Source of the DNA: an uncultured Algibacter sp.
GTDB taxonomy: Bacteria; Bacteroidota; Bacteroidia; Flavobacteriales; Flavobacteriaceae
DNA: 64,000 bases
Direction of reading: 5' to 3'
NCBI GenBank assembly: GCA_947502405.1
Contig: CANMZT010000002.1
Location: 186,001-250,000, forward strand
Shown here: positions 19,590 to 29,881 of the stretch, in pieces
Layout of the letters: each line of letters opens with the position of its first letter
Position numbering within the stretch: the first letter of the stretch is position 1
The notes under the pieces: model-generated
What the model was told of the DNA's origin: nothing
The model's database searches: none
The model's input: only the letters and a program-made list of their open reading frames with translations
Position numbers and translations under genes: made by a program

Positions 19590-20771
19590 TTACTCTAAAT
19601 CTCTTAATCTTAATAGTGTTTGCAAGAAATAGTAATCACCGTAAACAATAGGCTCATCCATTTCTTCTCTATGAGACCAATCACCAAAGCTATGGTCTAA
19701 GACAAATGGTGCGTCTATATCATCAGGCAAAATATAATCTACTGATTTTAAACTTTTTGCCACCTTTTTACTATAGTTTAAGAATGCATCATTATTTGTG
19801 TAATGATATAGCTCTACCAAAGCAGAAGCCACAATAGCAGCAGCAGAAACATCCCTGGATGTATTTGGTATGTCTGGATGGTCAAAATCCCAATAAGGGA
19901 TACCATCTTCTGGCATATTTTTATGGTTTATAAAATAGTTAGCCGTAGCAACAGCTCTATCTAAATATTTTTTTTGCTTAGTATACCTGTAAACCGTAGT
20001 ATAACCATTAATTGCCCAACCTTGACCACGAGCCCAAGCAGAGTCATCACTAATACCTTGGTGCGTTACACGTGCTCTTACTTGACCCGAAATGGTATCG
20101 TAATCTAGTACGTGCCAAGTACTCCCATCACTTCTAAAATGGTTTTTTAAAGTAGTATTGGCATGCTTAACTGCCAATTTGTGATATGTGCTATCGCCAG
20201 AGATTTTAGTCGCTTCAAATAACAATTCCAAATTCATCATATTATCTATAATAACTGGAAATTGCCATACATCACTGTGGTGATCCCAAGAACGAATACT
20301 ACCTATATGTTCGTTAAATCTAGTAGATAAGGTTTGTGCACTTTTTACAATAATGTCTTTATACTCTTGATTATTTTCAACTTCTAAACCGTTTCCGAAA
20401 CTGCAAAATATTTTGAACCCCATGTCATGAGTGCCACCATTAAATTTCTCTTTTTCGACAAAAGCCGTCCATTTTTTGGCTTTATTCTTAAAAGCTTCAT
20501 CACTTGTCAACATATATATTTGCCAGAAGTTTCCAGGAAAAAAACCACTTGTCCAATCTTTTGAAGGTACTTTCTTTATAGCAGCTGTTTTTGGATTATA
20601 ACTTCGCGCAAAAGCCATAGAATCTACTTTATAATCTAGAAATTTGTTATATCTGGCTTTTAATAAAGCTTCTATAATTTCTTTATCATCTACAGCTTTA
20701 TTTTTATCCTCAGACTTGCATGACAAGCATGCAAATCCAAGGATAATAAATAAAAAACTAACTCTAAACAT
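19590..20771 (-). CDS. GH88 unsaturated glucuronyl hydrolase
   Basis: This 393-residue lipoprotein (ACLSC at 14-18) belongs to GH88, a six-hairpin alpha/alpha barrel. The two functional aspartates known from the Bacillus enzyme are visible: D116 in THDMGF and D176 in IDNMMN. The enzyme hydrates the 4,5-double bond of the unsaturated uronate at the non-reducing end of lyase products and releases it as 4-deoxy-L-threo-5-hexosulose uronate. That product is the substrate of KduI, encoded at 36138-36980. It follows SusD3 by 16 bp and is the first enzyme gene of the operon. GH105 is the close alternative, but the motifs fit GH88. Confidence 0.92.
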   Translation of the reverse strand: MFRVSFLFIILGFACLSCKSEDKNKAVDDKEIIEALLKARYNKFLDYKVDSMAFARSYNPKTAAIKKVPSKDWTSGFFPGNFWQIYMLTSDEAFKNKAKKWTAFVEKEKFNGGTHDMGFKIFCSFGNGLEVENNQEYKDIIVKSAQTLSTRFNEHIGSIRSWDHHSDVWQFPVIIDNMMNLELLFEATKISGDSTYHKLAVKHANTTLKNHFRSDGSTWHVLDYDTISGQVRARVTHQGISDDSAWARGQGWAINGYTTVYRYTKQKKYLDRAVATANYFINHKNMPEDGIPYWDFDHPDIPNTSRDVSAAAIVASALVELYHYTNNDAFLNYSKKVAKSLKSVDYILPDDIDAPFVLDHSFGDWSHREEMDEPIVYGDYYFLQTLLRLRDLE

Positions 20772-20787
20772 TTAAATAAAAAAGTTT

Positions 20788-22299
20788 TTAATATCCAGTA
20801 TTTTGTGGCTCTAGGTTAGGGTTTCGTTGTAATTCATCATTAGGTAGTGGATATAAATAATCTCTTGATGCAGTAAAATTGGGTCGTTCTTCAAATCCTC
20901 CAACTCCAAAAACCTGATCACCTAGTTGACGTCTTTTAATATCATACCAACGTTTAAACTCAAAAGCTAATTCCCATCTACGCTCCTCTAATACCATATC
21001 TCTAAAGTCATCTTGATTTAAACCAGAAACATCTGCTGGAAAACTAGAGCCGTTACCATTTCGGGCCCTAGCTCTAACTCTGTTTACATAACCATCTGCT
21101 TCCGTAGTGCCTGGAGTCACTTCATTTAATGCCTCTGCAGCGATCAACAATACTTCTGCATATCGCAATTGTGCATAGTTATGCTCAGAACCTCTGCCAT
21201 TACCATTTGAAGTTTGCCCAGTAAATCTAGCATATTTAGCGATGTAGGCGCTTTGAATGTTTCTAGCATCGTATGTTGGAAAATTCATGAATTCATCAAC
21301 AGCTCCATTAAAAACTCCTGTAGTATCTAAACTTACGGCTTTTCTATAGTCTCTGCCATCCCATCTGTTATACACCTCTATACTTGGTACGGCAACAGAC
21401 CATCCGCCTCCAATATCTCCAAACTGGTTACCTCTTATACCTGTAAGTGCAGGCATGTAGTCTTGTCCATAATTACCACTCCTAAAACCATTATGATCAA
21501 TAGTAAATAACGCTTCATTTAAACCGCTTTGTTTTGTAGCATCAAATAAATCTTGAAAATCTGCTGCTAATTCTAAACCAAACCTACCTTCATTATCAAT
21601 TACAAATTTTGCTTCACTGTAAGCATCTGGAAAATTATTCATAGTTAAATGTACCAATGCTAAATAACCTGCTGCAGTAGCCTTTGATGGTAAAGCTGAT
21701 GAAGGTTGTGTATCTGGCAACCATTGTTTAGCAAATTCTAAATCTGAAATAATATTAGCATAAACCTCAGCTGCTGGTGTTTTTGATATTTGCGATGCTG
21801 CTGTAATATCTTGAACGGGTGAATCAAAGTAAGGTAAATCCCCAAAAAGTCTTACCAGATGAAAATAGGTATATGCTCTTACAAAATAAGCTTGCGCAAC
21901 TACTGGGTTTAATCTTTCCTCTGGGTCACCTAATGAAGCTGCACCAGCAATTGCCTCGTTTGCTCCTGCAATGATTTGATAGGTTCGTGGCCAAAATGCT
22001 GTAATCATTCCATTATCATCTGATACAGCAAAATTATCATGATCTTTTCGTCTTCCAGCTGTTCCTTGGTCTCCTATACCAACCATATCGCTTCTTAATA
22101 ATAGGGGTAAAGAAAATTTTCTTCCCCAAAACGCTTCTGTTGCCATATTACCATAGCTTCCATTTATAGCTGTTTGCACATCTTGAATGGATTGAAAAAA
22201 CCCATCAGGTGACAATACCGACACTGGTTCTTCTTCTAAATCTGAACATCCTATAATTGGTAATACCAATAAAAGGAACAAATATTTTATATTTTTCAT
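20788..22299 (-). CDS. SusD/RagB-family glycan-binding lipoprotein (SusD3)
   Basis: This 503-residue lipoprotein (LPIIGC at 13-18) starts SDLEEEPVSVLSPDGFF. It carries the AQAYFVRAYTYFHLVRLFGDLPYF tetratricopeptide-like helix near 140-165 and the C-terminal EERRWELAFEFKRWYDIKR signature near 435-455. It lies 17 bp after SusC3 and 16 bp before GH88. Its role is capture of oligosaccharide at the surface and delivery to SusC3. The direct coupling to GH88, GH2 and lyase genes makes a uronate-containing ligand likely. Confidence 0.94.
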   Translation of the reverse strand: MKNIKYLFLLLVLPIIGCSDLEEEPVSVLSPDGFFQSIQDVQTAINGSYGNMATEAFWGRKFSLPLLLRSDMVGIGDQGTAGRRKDHDNFAVSDDNGMITAFWPRTYQIIAGANEAIAGAASLGDPEERLNPVVAQAYFVRAYTYFHLVRLFGDLPYFDSPVQDITAASQISKTPAAEVYANIISDLEFAKQWLPDTQPSSALPSKATAAGYLALVHLTMNNFPDAYSEAKFVIDNEGRFGLELAADFQDLFDATKQSGLNEALFTIDHNGFRSGNYGQDYMPALTGIRGNQFGDIGGGWSVAVPSIEVYNRWDGRDYRKAVSLDTTGVFNGAVDEFMNFPTYDARNIQSAYIAKYARFTGQTSNGNGRGSEHNYAQLRYAEVLLIAAEALNEVTPGTTEADGYVNRVRARARNGNGSSFPADVSGLNQDDFRDMVLEERRWELAFEFKRWYDIKRRQLGDQVFGVGGFEERPNFTASRDYLYPLPNDELQRNPNLEPQNTGY

Positions 22300-22316
22300 T
22301 GTTATTATTTTTTATT

Positions 22317-25300
22317 TTAAAACTTAAGGTTTACACTAAAGGTTACAGACTCAATGTTTGGATAGTTACCATAATCAAAGCCTTGATTTACATTGGCGTT
22401 TTGAGAACCTGAAGCTCTGTAACTTACCTCAGGATCTGTTCCTGGATAATCAGTAAATGTTAGTAAATTTTGTCCACTCAACGAAAACCTAACATTATCC
22501 ATACCTAATTTCTCTGTAATATTTTGAGGTAAATTATATCCCAACACTAAGTTTTTTAAACGCACATAAGTTCCATCAAAAACAAATCTAGAATTCATAC
22601 GCTTCTCTCTTGTAGCAGGAGAAGGCACATTAGTATCCGTATTACTTGGAGACCATGCATTAAGCGCTTCAGTTGTAGCATTAGAACCACCTGACGCTAA
22701 TTCAGATAAAGTAAAGCTATAAATATCTCCGCCTACTGCACCTTGGAAGAAAATACCTAAATCGAAATTTTTATATTTAAAGGTGTTATTAAAACCAAAG
22801 GTCCAGTCTTGGTTTGGATCACCTATAATTTTTCTGTCTGAGGAGTTTATTTCTCCACTATTATCCACATCTGTAAATAATTCATCTCCTGCTACAGCTC
22901 CACTAAATGTAGCGGTTCCCTGGGGCAACGTTCCTCCTTGGTAAACACCTCTGTATTCCCATCCAAAGAACTGTCCGAGTGCTTCTCCTTCTCTTAAAAT
23001 ATGTGTTTCGTCTTGTAAAAAATGTCCTGGTGCTGCTGATGGTAAAAATAAATCAACATCGCTACCGAAAAGTTTCTCAACTGTATTTCTATTTCTAGAC
23101 CAATTTAAATCGGTTGACCATGTAAAATCTTCTGTACTTATATTTCTTGTAGAAAGCGTAATTTCCAAACCTTTGTTGTTTATTTCACCTATATTGTCTA
23201 AGAAGTTAGGATTTAAAAAACCTGTGTACTCTGGTGTATTGCTATTACCTACTATTAAATCTTTTGTATCTATATTGTAAATATCAACACTTAAAGAAGC
23301 TCTATTCTGCCATAAACCTAAATCTATACCAAAGTTAGTTTGGTAAGATGACTCCCACTTTAAGTTTGGGTTGGCTGGCCTCCCAGACACCACTGCGTTT
23401 ACAGTTTGATCTCCTGTCACAGCATAAATCGATTGCAAAGTAGCTAGGGAATTATATGGCGTAATTGATGGATTACCTGTAACACCATAACTTGCTCTTA
23501 GCTTTAGATTAGATATCGTTTCGTTATCCTTTAGGAAATTCTCGTTTGAGACTTTCCACCCTAATGCTCCAGAAGGAAAAAACGCATATTTATTATTTTT
23601 AGCAAAGTTTGAAGCCCCATCACGACGTGCTGTAAAAGTAATTAAATATTTATCATCATAATCATAGTTGATACGACCATACTGTGATTGAATTTCAAAC
23701 TCACTTAAAAAAGATTCAGGAATTAATGGGGTTGATCCTGTATCTAGAGCATTATAAGATACACCATTAGTTACAAACCCTTCTGCTCCGGCAGAATTTG
23801 TAAACGTTTTATCTTTTTGGTAAGAATAACCAGCTAACAATGTTAAACTGCCATTACCGATTTCTCTTGTATAAGTAAAATAATTTTCACTTAATAAATT
23901 TGTATTCTTTAAATTGGCTATTCCTGCAATACCACCTTGATCTCCTGCAGAAGTTATCAAGGTTGAAGGTGTAAACTGTCCCCGTGTTTGATTTCTAGAA
24001 CTAAACCCAAATGTAGATTTAAAAGTTAAGCCTTCAATTATTTCGTATTCACCATAAAAATTAGCTCTATAAATATCTTCGAAAGTTTCATCTACGCGTT
24101 CTGAAGCTACTGCAAAAGGATTATCGATATCATCTCCAACAGAATTGAATGTATTGTTTCCGTTGTCGTCTAAAACACCTAAATCTGGCGCGAATCTGTA
24201 AGCAATAGAGATAACGTCTCCACTTCCACGTCCGCCACTAACGGCTTGTGTTGAAACGCCATTCTTAGTACTTCTGCTACCAAATCCATTGAAACCTAAT
24301 TTCAACTTATCGTTAATTTGTGCATCTATATTACTTAAAAATGAAAAACGCTCAAAGCCAGAGTTGATTACTACACCATCCTGATCAAAATAGTTACCAG
24401 ATACATAATAATTTATATTGTCTGAACCTCCAGAAAATGATAATTGATGGTTGGTAGTATGACCTGTTGTGTAAATAAGGTCTTGCCAATCTGTATTTGC
24501 CGGCCCTTGTGTATAAGAAGAGTTAATTGCACTAGTATAATCTGCAAACTGACTAGCATCCAGTAAATCTAGTCTATTCGAAGTTGTTTGTATTGCGTAA
24601 TTACTGTTCAATTCTACAGTCATTTTACCCTTTCTACCTTTTTTAGTAGTTACCAAAATAACTCCGTTTGCACCTCGAGATCCGTAAATAGCTGTAGCAG
24701 AAGCATCTTTTAAAACTTCCACCGATTCTATATCTCCAGGTTGTGGGTAAGTTGCTCCTACAAAACCATCAACTACTACTAAAGCAGCACTACTAGCATT
24801 AATTGATGTATTACCTCTAATAGTAACATTAATTGGTGTACCCGGTTCACCACCGTTGTTAGACTGAACTGCCACACCTGCTGCACGACCCTGCAGTGCT
24901 TGTTGCGCATCTAAGACGGGAAATGCTGTAACTTCTTCAGATTTAATTGATGATACAGAGCCTGTGATATCACTTTTCTTACGAGCACCATAACCTACTA
25001 CAACCACTTCATCTAAGGCTGCTAAATCTTCGTCTAATTGGACATTAACTTGATTAGGACTTCCTACGGTAATTTCTAACGATTTAAACCCAACATAGCT
25101 GAAGACTAAAACTGCGCTTTCTTCGGTTACATTTATGGAATACTTTCCATCAAAATCAGTTGATGTACCATTAGAGGTTCCCTTAACTATAACATTTACT
25201 CCTGGTAATGTTAATCCATCCGTTTTGGATGTTACAGTTCCTGTTATTGTTTTTTCTTGTGCATGAATGGAGAGCACAAAACAAAAACCTAATAACAAAA

Positions 25301-25334
25301 AAAGTGTTTGTTTTAATTGTTTTGTTTTTTTCAT
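22317..25334 (-). CDS. SusC-family TonB-dependent transporter (SusC3)
   Basis: This 1005-residue protein has a signal peptide (LFLLLGFCFVLSIHAQ), a CarboxypepD_reg-like domain with the TSTDFDGKYSINV motif, the canonical LDEVVVVGYGARKKSDITGS, a plug (ALVVVDGF, then LKDASATAIYGSRGANGVILV) and an outer-membrane barrel ending VTFSVNLKF. It is the first gene of the PL/GH88 locus. It starts 27 bp after a possible 30-residue membrane peptide and about 220 bp from the end of the hybrid sensor gene, the standard arrangement for a sensor-controlled locus. Confidence 0.95.
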   Translation of the reverse strand: MKKTKQLKQTLFLLLGFCFVLSIHAQEKTITGTVTSKTDGLTLPGVNVIVKGTSNGTSTDFDGKYSINVTEESAVLVFSYVGFKSLEITVGSPNQVNVQLDEDLAALDEVVVVGYGARKKSDITGSVSSIKSEEVTAFPVLDAQQALQGRAAGVAVQSNNGGEPGTPINVTIRGNTSINASSAALVVVDGFVGATYPQPGDIESVEVLKDASATAIYGSRGANGVILVTTKKGRKGKMTVELNSNYAIQTTSNRLDLLDASQFADYTSAINSSYTQGPANTDWQDLIYTTGHTTNHQLSFSGGSDNINYYVSGNYFDQDGVVINSGFERFSFLSNIDAQINDKLKLGFNGFGSRSTKNGVSTQAVSGGRGSGDVISIAYRFAPDLGVLDDNGNNTFNSVGDDIDNPFAVASERVDETFEDIYRANFYGEYEIIEGLTFKSTFGFSSRNQTRGQFTPSTLITSAGDQGGIAGIANLKNTNLLSENYFTYTREIGNGSLTLLAGYSYQKDKTFTNSAGAEGFVTNGVSYNALDTGSTPLIPESFLSEFEIQSQYGRINYDYDDKYLITFTARRDGASNFAKNNKYAFFPSGALGWKVSNENFLKDNETISNLKLRASYGVTGNPSITPYNSLATLQSIYAVTGDQTVNAVVSGRPANPNLKWESSYQTNFGIDLGLWQNRASLSVDIYNIDTKDLIVGNSNTPEYTGFLNPNFLDNIGEINNKGLEITLSTRNISTEDFTWSTDLNWSRNRNTVEKLFGSDVDLFLPSAAPGHFLQDETHILREGEALGQFFGWEYRGVYQGGTLPQGTATFSGAVAGDELFTDVDNSGEINSSDRKIIGDPNQDWTFGFNNTFKYKNFDLGIFFQGAVGGDIYSFTLSELASGGSNATTEALNAWSPSNTDTNVPSPATREKRMNSRFVFDGTYVRLKNLVLGYNLPQNITEKLGMDNVRFSLSGQNLLTFTDYPGTDPEVSYRASGSQNANVNQGFDYGNYPNIESVTFSVNLKF

Positions 25335-25361
25335 TAGTTAATTAGTTTTAATTACGCTTAA

Positions 25362-25454
25362 TTAGTTTAGATAAATAATCACCAGCCCTAAAACCACGAT
25401 TAATGCGATTAAGAAATATTCTATGTACTTTAGTTTTGGTTTTATTTTTTTCAT
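25362..25454 (-). CDS. Possible 30-residue single-span membrane peptide
   Basis: On the minus strand an ATG at 25452-25454 opens a 30-codon frame closed by TAA at 25362-25364. The product starts MKKIKPKLKYIEY, strongly basic, and continues with a 16-17 residue purely hydrophobic stretch (FLIALIVVLGLVIIYL) before a final Asn. This is the layout of a small inner-membrane protein. It fills most of the gap between the hybrid sensor gene and SusC3, in the same direction. No ribosome-binding site is obvious, as usual in this phylum. It may be chance, but lysine-rich start plus clean membrane segment is unlikely in non-coding AT-rich DNA. Confidence 0.45.
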   Translation of the reverse strand: MKKIKPKLKYIEYFLIALIVVLGLVIIYLN

Positions 25455-25554
25455 CGCTTAAAACTAGAATAATTGTAAGTTACAGAAGTACAAAACAAGG
25501 AGTAAAATAATACAACCTGCTGATTTTTAAATATTTAAATATTAATAAAAACTA

Positions 25555-28500
25555 CTATTCTGAAAATTTAGCGGCGTATTTAGATGGTGTTTCGCCAAAT
25601 TTCTTTTGAAAAGATTTACTAAAATACTTTGGATCTTTATACCCAACCTTATAGCTTACTTGGGAGATATTAATTTTTCCTTGCTCTAATAATTGAGCTG
25701 CACGTTTCATTCTAAAGTGAAGAATAAACTCATTAGGTGTAAAATTAGACCATGCTTTTATTTTTGTAAACAACATGGTTCTACTAACTCCTAATTCTGA
25801 ACAGAAATAGGCTATATCAAAATCTTCGTTACCTAAATTATCGCTAACTATTTGTAATGCTTTTTTATATAACTTTTCATCATAAGATGATACTAAAATA
25901 TCTTCAGGTTTTAAACCATCACTAGAAATGAATTTTTCTCTTAACTTTTCCCTAGTCTGTAATAGGTTATTTACTTTTAATTTAAATTCGTTTATATTAA
26001 AAGGTTTACTAATATAATCATCAGCACCACGTTCTAAACCATCAATCTTATAAATTAAAGATGATCTGGATGTTAATAATATAATAGGGATATGACTTGT
26101 TTTTAATTCTCCTTTAACTGCTGAACAAAGTTCTGTACCTGTCATTTCAGGCATTATAACGTCACTAACAATTAAATCTGGGGTTTCTTTTTTAGCCTTC
26201 TTTAAAGCTACTTTTCCATTTTCAGCCTCTAAAACATTGTAATGTTCTTTAAGAAGATCTTTTATAAACTTTCTAAGTTGCTTGTTATCTTCTACTAATA
26301 AAATTGAAAACTTTTTAGTTTTATTAGCTATTTGAAGGTCATTATTTATTACAGGTTTACCCTCTTCTAATTGTTTTACATATTGAGAAAGGTCATCACT
26401 GAATTTAAAGTCTTTTAAAATTTCAGAATCATCTAAATGTGTTTTTCCTAATAATAGTGTTACTGAAAAAATTGATCCTTGATTGTTTACATTATCATTA
26501 ACCTCAATATTCCCTTTATGTAGCTCAACAATATTTTTTGCAATAGATAAACCTATTCCAGTCCCCTTATTATAGTCTTTATCTGGTTTGTTATTTACCG
26601 CTACTTCAAAAAATCGATCAAATATTTTGGTTTGATACTCCTTTGCTATGCCTACACCAGAATCTTCAACATGTATTTTTATATGCTCCTTATATTTTTC
26701 AACTCTAACAATAATATGCCCTCCTTTTGGTGTGTAACGGAAAGCATTTGAGATTAAATTATAAAAAACACGCTCTAACTTATTACGGTCATAGTACGCC
26801 AAAATTTCTTCTTCTTTTGATACGAATTCAAATTTATAGCCTCCATTTTTAGCATATTCTGTAAACGACAGAAAAATTTCTCTTAAGAATTTAACGATAT
26901 TTCCCTCTGCTGCTTTTAACTTATATAGGTTGCTTTCAAATTTCCTAAAGTCCATTAACCTATTTATTAAATGCAATAAATGGCTTGCATTATTTTCAAT
27001 AACCAATAACTTTTTATACATCTTACTACTCCCTCTATAAGTCTCTAATATTTGGTTTAAAGGCCCTAATATTAAAGCTAATGGTGTTCTAAATTCGTGC
27101 GATATATTGGTAAAAAACTCTAGTTTGTTTTTATTAGCTTGCTTTGTTCTTTCTGTTTCTAAATATTCTAATTGTAAGTCGTGTTTTAATTTTGTTCTAG
27201 ATTTTAAGATATTCAAAAGAAAATATAACGCAGCTAAAATTAACAACCCATATAATACAAAGGCCCACCAAGTTCGCCAAGGTGCTGGCGCTACATTTAT
27301 TGATAATTGTGTTGGTGTTGTATTCCAAATATTATCATTATTAGCGCCTTTTACCTCAAACGTATAATTACCAGGATTTTGGATAGTATATGATGCTGAA
27401 TTACTAGATGTTAAATTCCAGTCTTTCTCTAACCCTTTTAACCTATATTGGTATTTGTTGTTACTAGAATTTATAAAGTTTGGAATAGAAAATGAAATAC
27501 TAAAATTTCCCTGTTTGTGTGATAAATTGATAGACTCAGTGTATGCTAACTGCTTATTAAAGCTGTTTTTAGAATTATCAATTTTAATGTCATTTTCTTT
27601 AATAACAAAATCCGTTAAAATAACTTGAGGCGCATAAGTATTTGTGGTTATTTTCTTTGGAATAAAATAAGTTACACCTTGAGGACCACCAAAGAAAAAC
27701 TGCCCATCTTCTGTTTTAAAACTAGCATTATTATTAAACTCATTACTAATCAATCCATCCGTTTGATTGTATAACTGAATATTTTTATTACTATTATCAT
27801 AATGCACTAACCCTTGATTTGTGCTTATCCATAATTTATTATCATACCCTTCAAGTACACTATGAATAGCTGATATTTTAGAGTTATTAACTTCTAAATT
27901 TATTGAATTAAAACTAATGCCGTTATATCTAAAAAGTCCCTTAGATTTTGTACCTACCCATAAACTATTTTGGCTATCCTCATAGACACATAAAATATCA
28001 TCTCCATATTGCAATTTTTCGTCATAAAAAAAGGTAGTTACAATATCATCCTCATCAATTCTATTTAGTCCTTTTTCGGTTCCAACCCAAACATTTTGCT
28101 TTGAATCTATACATATAGATCTCACTAAATCACTTGATATAGCGTTGTTATTATCTACAGAGAACCTTTTAAAGGTTTTACTAATAGCATTATATTTAAA
28201 TATACCTTGCCCAAATGTACCAATCCAAATGTTATTAAATATATCGTTCTTTATATTATAAACCCCAGTATTATCTAGATAATCCCTTAATCTACCTGGT
28301 AGTTTTGTAGTAAGCAATTTGTTAGAATTTAGATCATAGACTGCTAAACCACTTTTAAATGTACCTATCCAAAGTTCGTTTCCAAGAATTTTAAGTGATT
28401 TTATATTATTATCTGATAAATTGGAATTATTTGTAGAGATATACCTAAAGGTGTTGGATAAGCTATTCCAAATATTTACTCCCCCTCCTTCAGTTCCAAA

Positions 28501-29595
28501 AAACATATTGCCTTTATACTTTTCAATAGAACTAACAACCGTATAATTTAGTCCTTTACCTTTCTGATTTTGTATAATATTACTAAAGTTAGCATTAGTC
28601 TCATCCCAAATATTTATACCGCCATAGTATGTCCCTACCCAAACTGATCCTTTTGCATCTTTAAACAAACATTTTACAGAGTTTTTGCTTAATGAATTCT
28701 TTCTATCAATATCTGCTTTTAGAGTAGTAATAGTGTTATCTTGCTTAACAACTCTTAACCCATCATAAGAGCCTACCCATAAGTTTTTATCATCATCAAA
28801 AAGCAACTGTCTTACATTTCTAGTATTGGATATCTTTGAATCCAAAAAAAGAGTAAATTCCTTTTGTTTCTTATTATAATTAAAAACACTTTTGTTTCGG
28901 GTAGCAACCAAAAGATTTTTATTTGAACCTTTTACTAAATCCTGAACAATAAAAGATTCACTTCCGATTAAATGATTAAAATTTAACACATCTTTTGTCC
29001 TATCAGCTTCATAAATTCCCGCACCAGTCCCTACATATACCTCATCATCCGAAATATTTAAAATAGACATAACCTGTTTAGCAATAGGTTTACCAAAAGT
29101 ATTTAAATAAGTACTAAACGCATTGGTTGATTTATTAAAAACCGACAAACCTTCCGAGGTACCTACCCATATCTCTCCATTTGAAAGCGCCTTTATTACC
29201 CAAATTGTGTTGTTAGCTAGAGATGTATCATTTTCATTATGAAAGTAACGTGTAAACTCATCAGTTTTGGGATTGTACTTATTTAAACCATTATATGTAC
29301 CAATCCACAAAAACCCATCCTCATCTTCCTCTATAGATAAGATATCGTTGTTACTTATAGATTTTGGGTCTTCTTCTTTATTTCTATAAATAGTAAATTT
29401 TGTTCCATCATATTTATTTAAACCATCCCTAGTTCCAACCCATATTTGACCTAATCTATCTTGATGAATTGCTATTACAGTACTTTGAGAAAGCCCGTTA
29501 ACTGTAGATAAATATGAAAACTGATAATACTGGTTTTGACAAATACACTTGTAACTTATGCTAAAAAACAGTAGTAAGGCAAGAAATTTAGACAT
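25555..29595 (-). CDS. Hybrid two-component system sensor/regulator (HTCS)
   Basis: This 1346-residue one-protein signalling system starts with a signal peptide. Fourteen Reg_prop beta-propeller repeats (IWVGTRDGLNKYD-type) fill about 30-680 as two seven-bladed propellers. A Y_Y_Y domain follows (about 690-775), one membrane helix (about 780-800), then HisKA with H833 (NISHEFRTP), an HATPase domain (NLISNAF, GTGIGLSI), a receiver with D1145 (LIVSDVIMPEMTG) and a C-terminal AraC-type DNA-binding domain (about 1240-1346, ending GETPSKYAAKFSE). Such sensors bind oligosaccharide in the periplasm and activate the adjacent SusC/SusD operon, here SusC3-SusD3-GH88-GH2-lyase. Confidence 0.96.
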   Translation of the reverse strand: MSKFLALLLFFSISYKCICQNQYYQFSYLSTVNGLSQSTVIAIHQDRLGQIWVGTRDGLNKYDGTKFTIYRNKEEDPKSISNNDILSIEEDEDGFLWIGTYNGLNKYNPKTDEFTRYFHNENDTSLANNTIWVIKALSNGEIWVGTSEGLSVFNKSTNAFSTYLNTFGKPIAKQVMSILNISDDEVYVGTGAGIYEADRTKDVLNFNHLIGSESFIVQDLVKGSNKNLLVATRNKSVFNYNKKQKEFTLFLDSKISNTRNVRQLLFDDDKNLWVGSYDGLRVVKQDNTITTLKADIDRKNSLSKNSVKCLFKDAKGSVWVGTYYGGINIWDETNANFSNIIQNQKGKGLNYTVVSSIEKYKGNMFFGTEGGGVNIWNSLSNTFRYISTNNSNLSDNNIKSLKILGNELWIGTFKSGLAVYDLNSNKLLTTKLPGRLRDYLDNTGVYNIKNDIFNNIWIGTFGQGIFKYNAISKTFKRFSVDNNNAISSDLVRSICIDSKQNVWVGTEKGLNRIDEDDIVTTFFYDEKLQYGDDILCVYEDSQNSLWVGTKSKGLFRYNGISFNSINLEVNNSKISAIHSVLEGYDNKLWISTNQGLVHYDNSNKNIQLYNQTDGLISNEFNNNASFKTEDGQFFFGGPQGVTYFIPKKITTNTYAPQVILTDFVIKENDIKIDNSKNSFNKQLAYTESINLSHKQGNFSISFSIPNFINSSNNKYQYRLKGLEKDWNLTSSNSASYTIQNPGNYTFEVKGANNDNIWNTTPTQLSINVAPAPWRTWWAFVLYGLLILAALYFLLNILKSRTKLKHDLQLEYLETERTKQANKNKLEFFTNISHEFRTPLALILGPLNQILETYRGSSKMYKKLLVIENNASHLLHLINRLMDFRKFESNLYKLKAAEGNIVKFLREIFLSFTEYAKNGGYKFEFVSKEEEILAYYDRNKLERVFYNLISNAFRYTPKGGHIIVRVEKYKEHIKIHVEDSGVGIAKEYQTKIFDRFFEVAVNNKPDKDYNKGTGIGLSIAKNIVELHKGNIEVNDNVNNQGSIFSVTLLLGKTHLDDSEILKDFKFSDDLSQYVKQLEEGKPVINNDLQIANKTKKFSILLVEDNKQLRKFIKDLLKEHYNVLEAENGKVALKKAKKETPDLIVSDVIMPEMTGTELCSAVKGELKTSHIPIILLTSRSSLIYKIDGLERGADDYISKPFNINEFKLKVNNLLQTREKLREKFISSDGLKPEDILVSSYDEKLYKKALQIVSDNLGNEDFDIAYFCSELGVSRTMLFTKIKAWSNFTPNEFILHFRMKRAAQLLEQGKINISQVSYKVGYKDPKYFSKSFQKKFGETPSKYAAKFSE

Positions 29596-29881
29596 TGAAC
29601 TAATAATCGTTGGCAGACTTGTAAAAATAAATAAGTTTAAACAGAAATATAAAAAATTAAATCTTTTCAGACTTACTCAAGTCATGATATTAACCAAAAA
29701 TAGCCTTTTCTAATTAATTTAATAACCTACATTACTAAAACCTAGAAAATAGCTTTAAAATTAAACATTAAGGAGGAATGATGTTAATTATATTACATCA
29801 AGCTATTTGTATAAAAACATAAGTAAAAAAACAGCAGTTATTATATTTCGCTTCATCATGACTGAGTTAGTATTTATAACT
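29596..29881. other. Intergenic gap between HTCS and TRAP operon
   Basis: These 286 bp lie between the start of the HTCS gene and the end of the TRAP permease gene. No gene, clear terminator hairpin or match to the direct-repeat operator was found. The HTCS promoter must lie at its left end. Confidence 0.5.

Noticed and set aside
25500-25530. Possible sixth CAGGATA repeat before SusC3
   Set aside because: Only one partial half-site (CAGCAGG) is present and the second is missing, so it was not counted.
15891-29595. Assignment of the locus to ulvan
   Set aside because: No sulfatase, GH78, GH105-rhamnose chain or rhamnose catabolic gene is present, although glucuronate and xylose genes would fit. 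Kept only as a lesser alternative.
29771-29821. AAGGAGG followed by an ATG and a 13-codon frame on the plus strand
   Set aside because: Bacteroidetes rarely rely on Shine-Dalgarno sequences, the peptide is very short and all neighbours run on the other strand. Likely chance.
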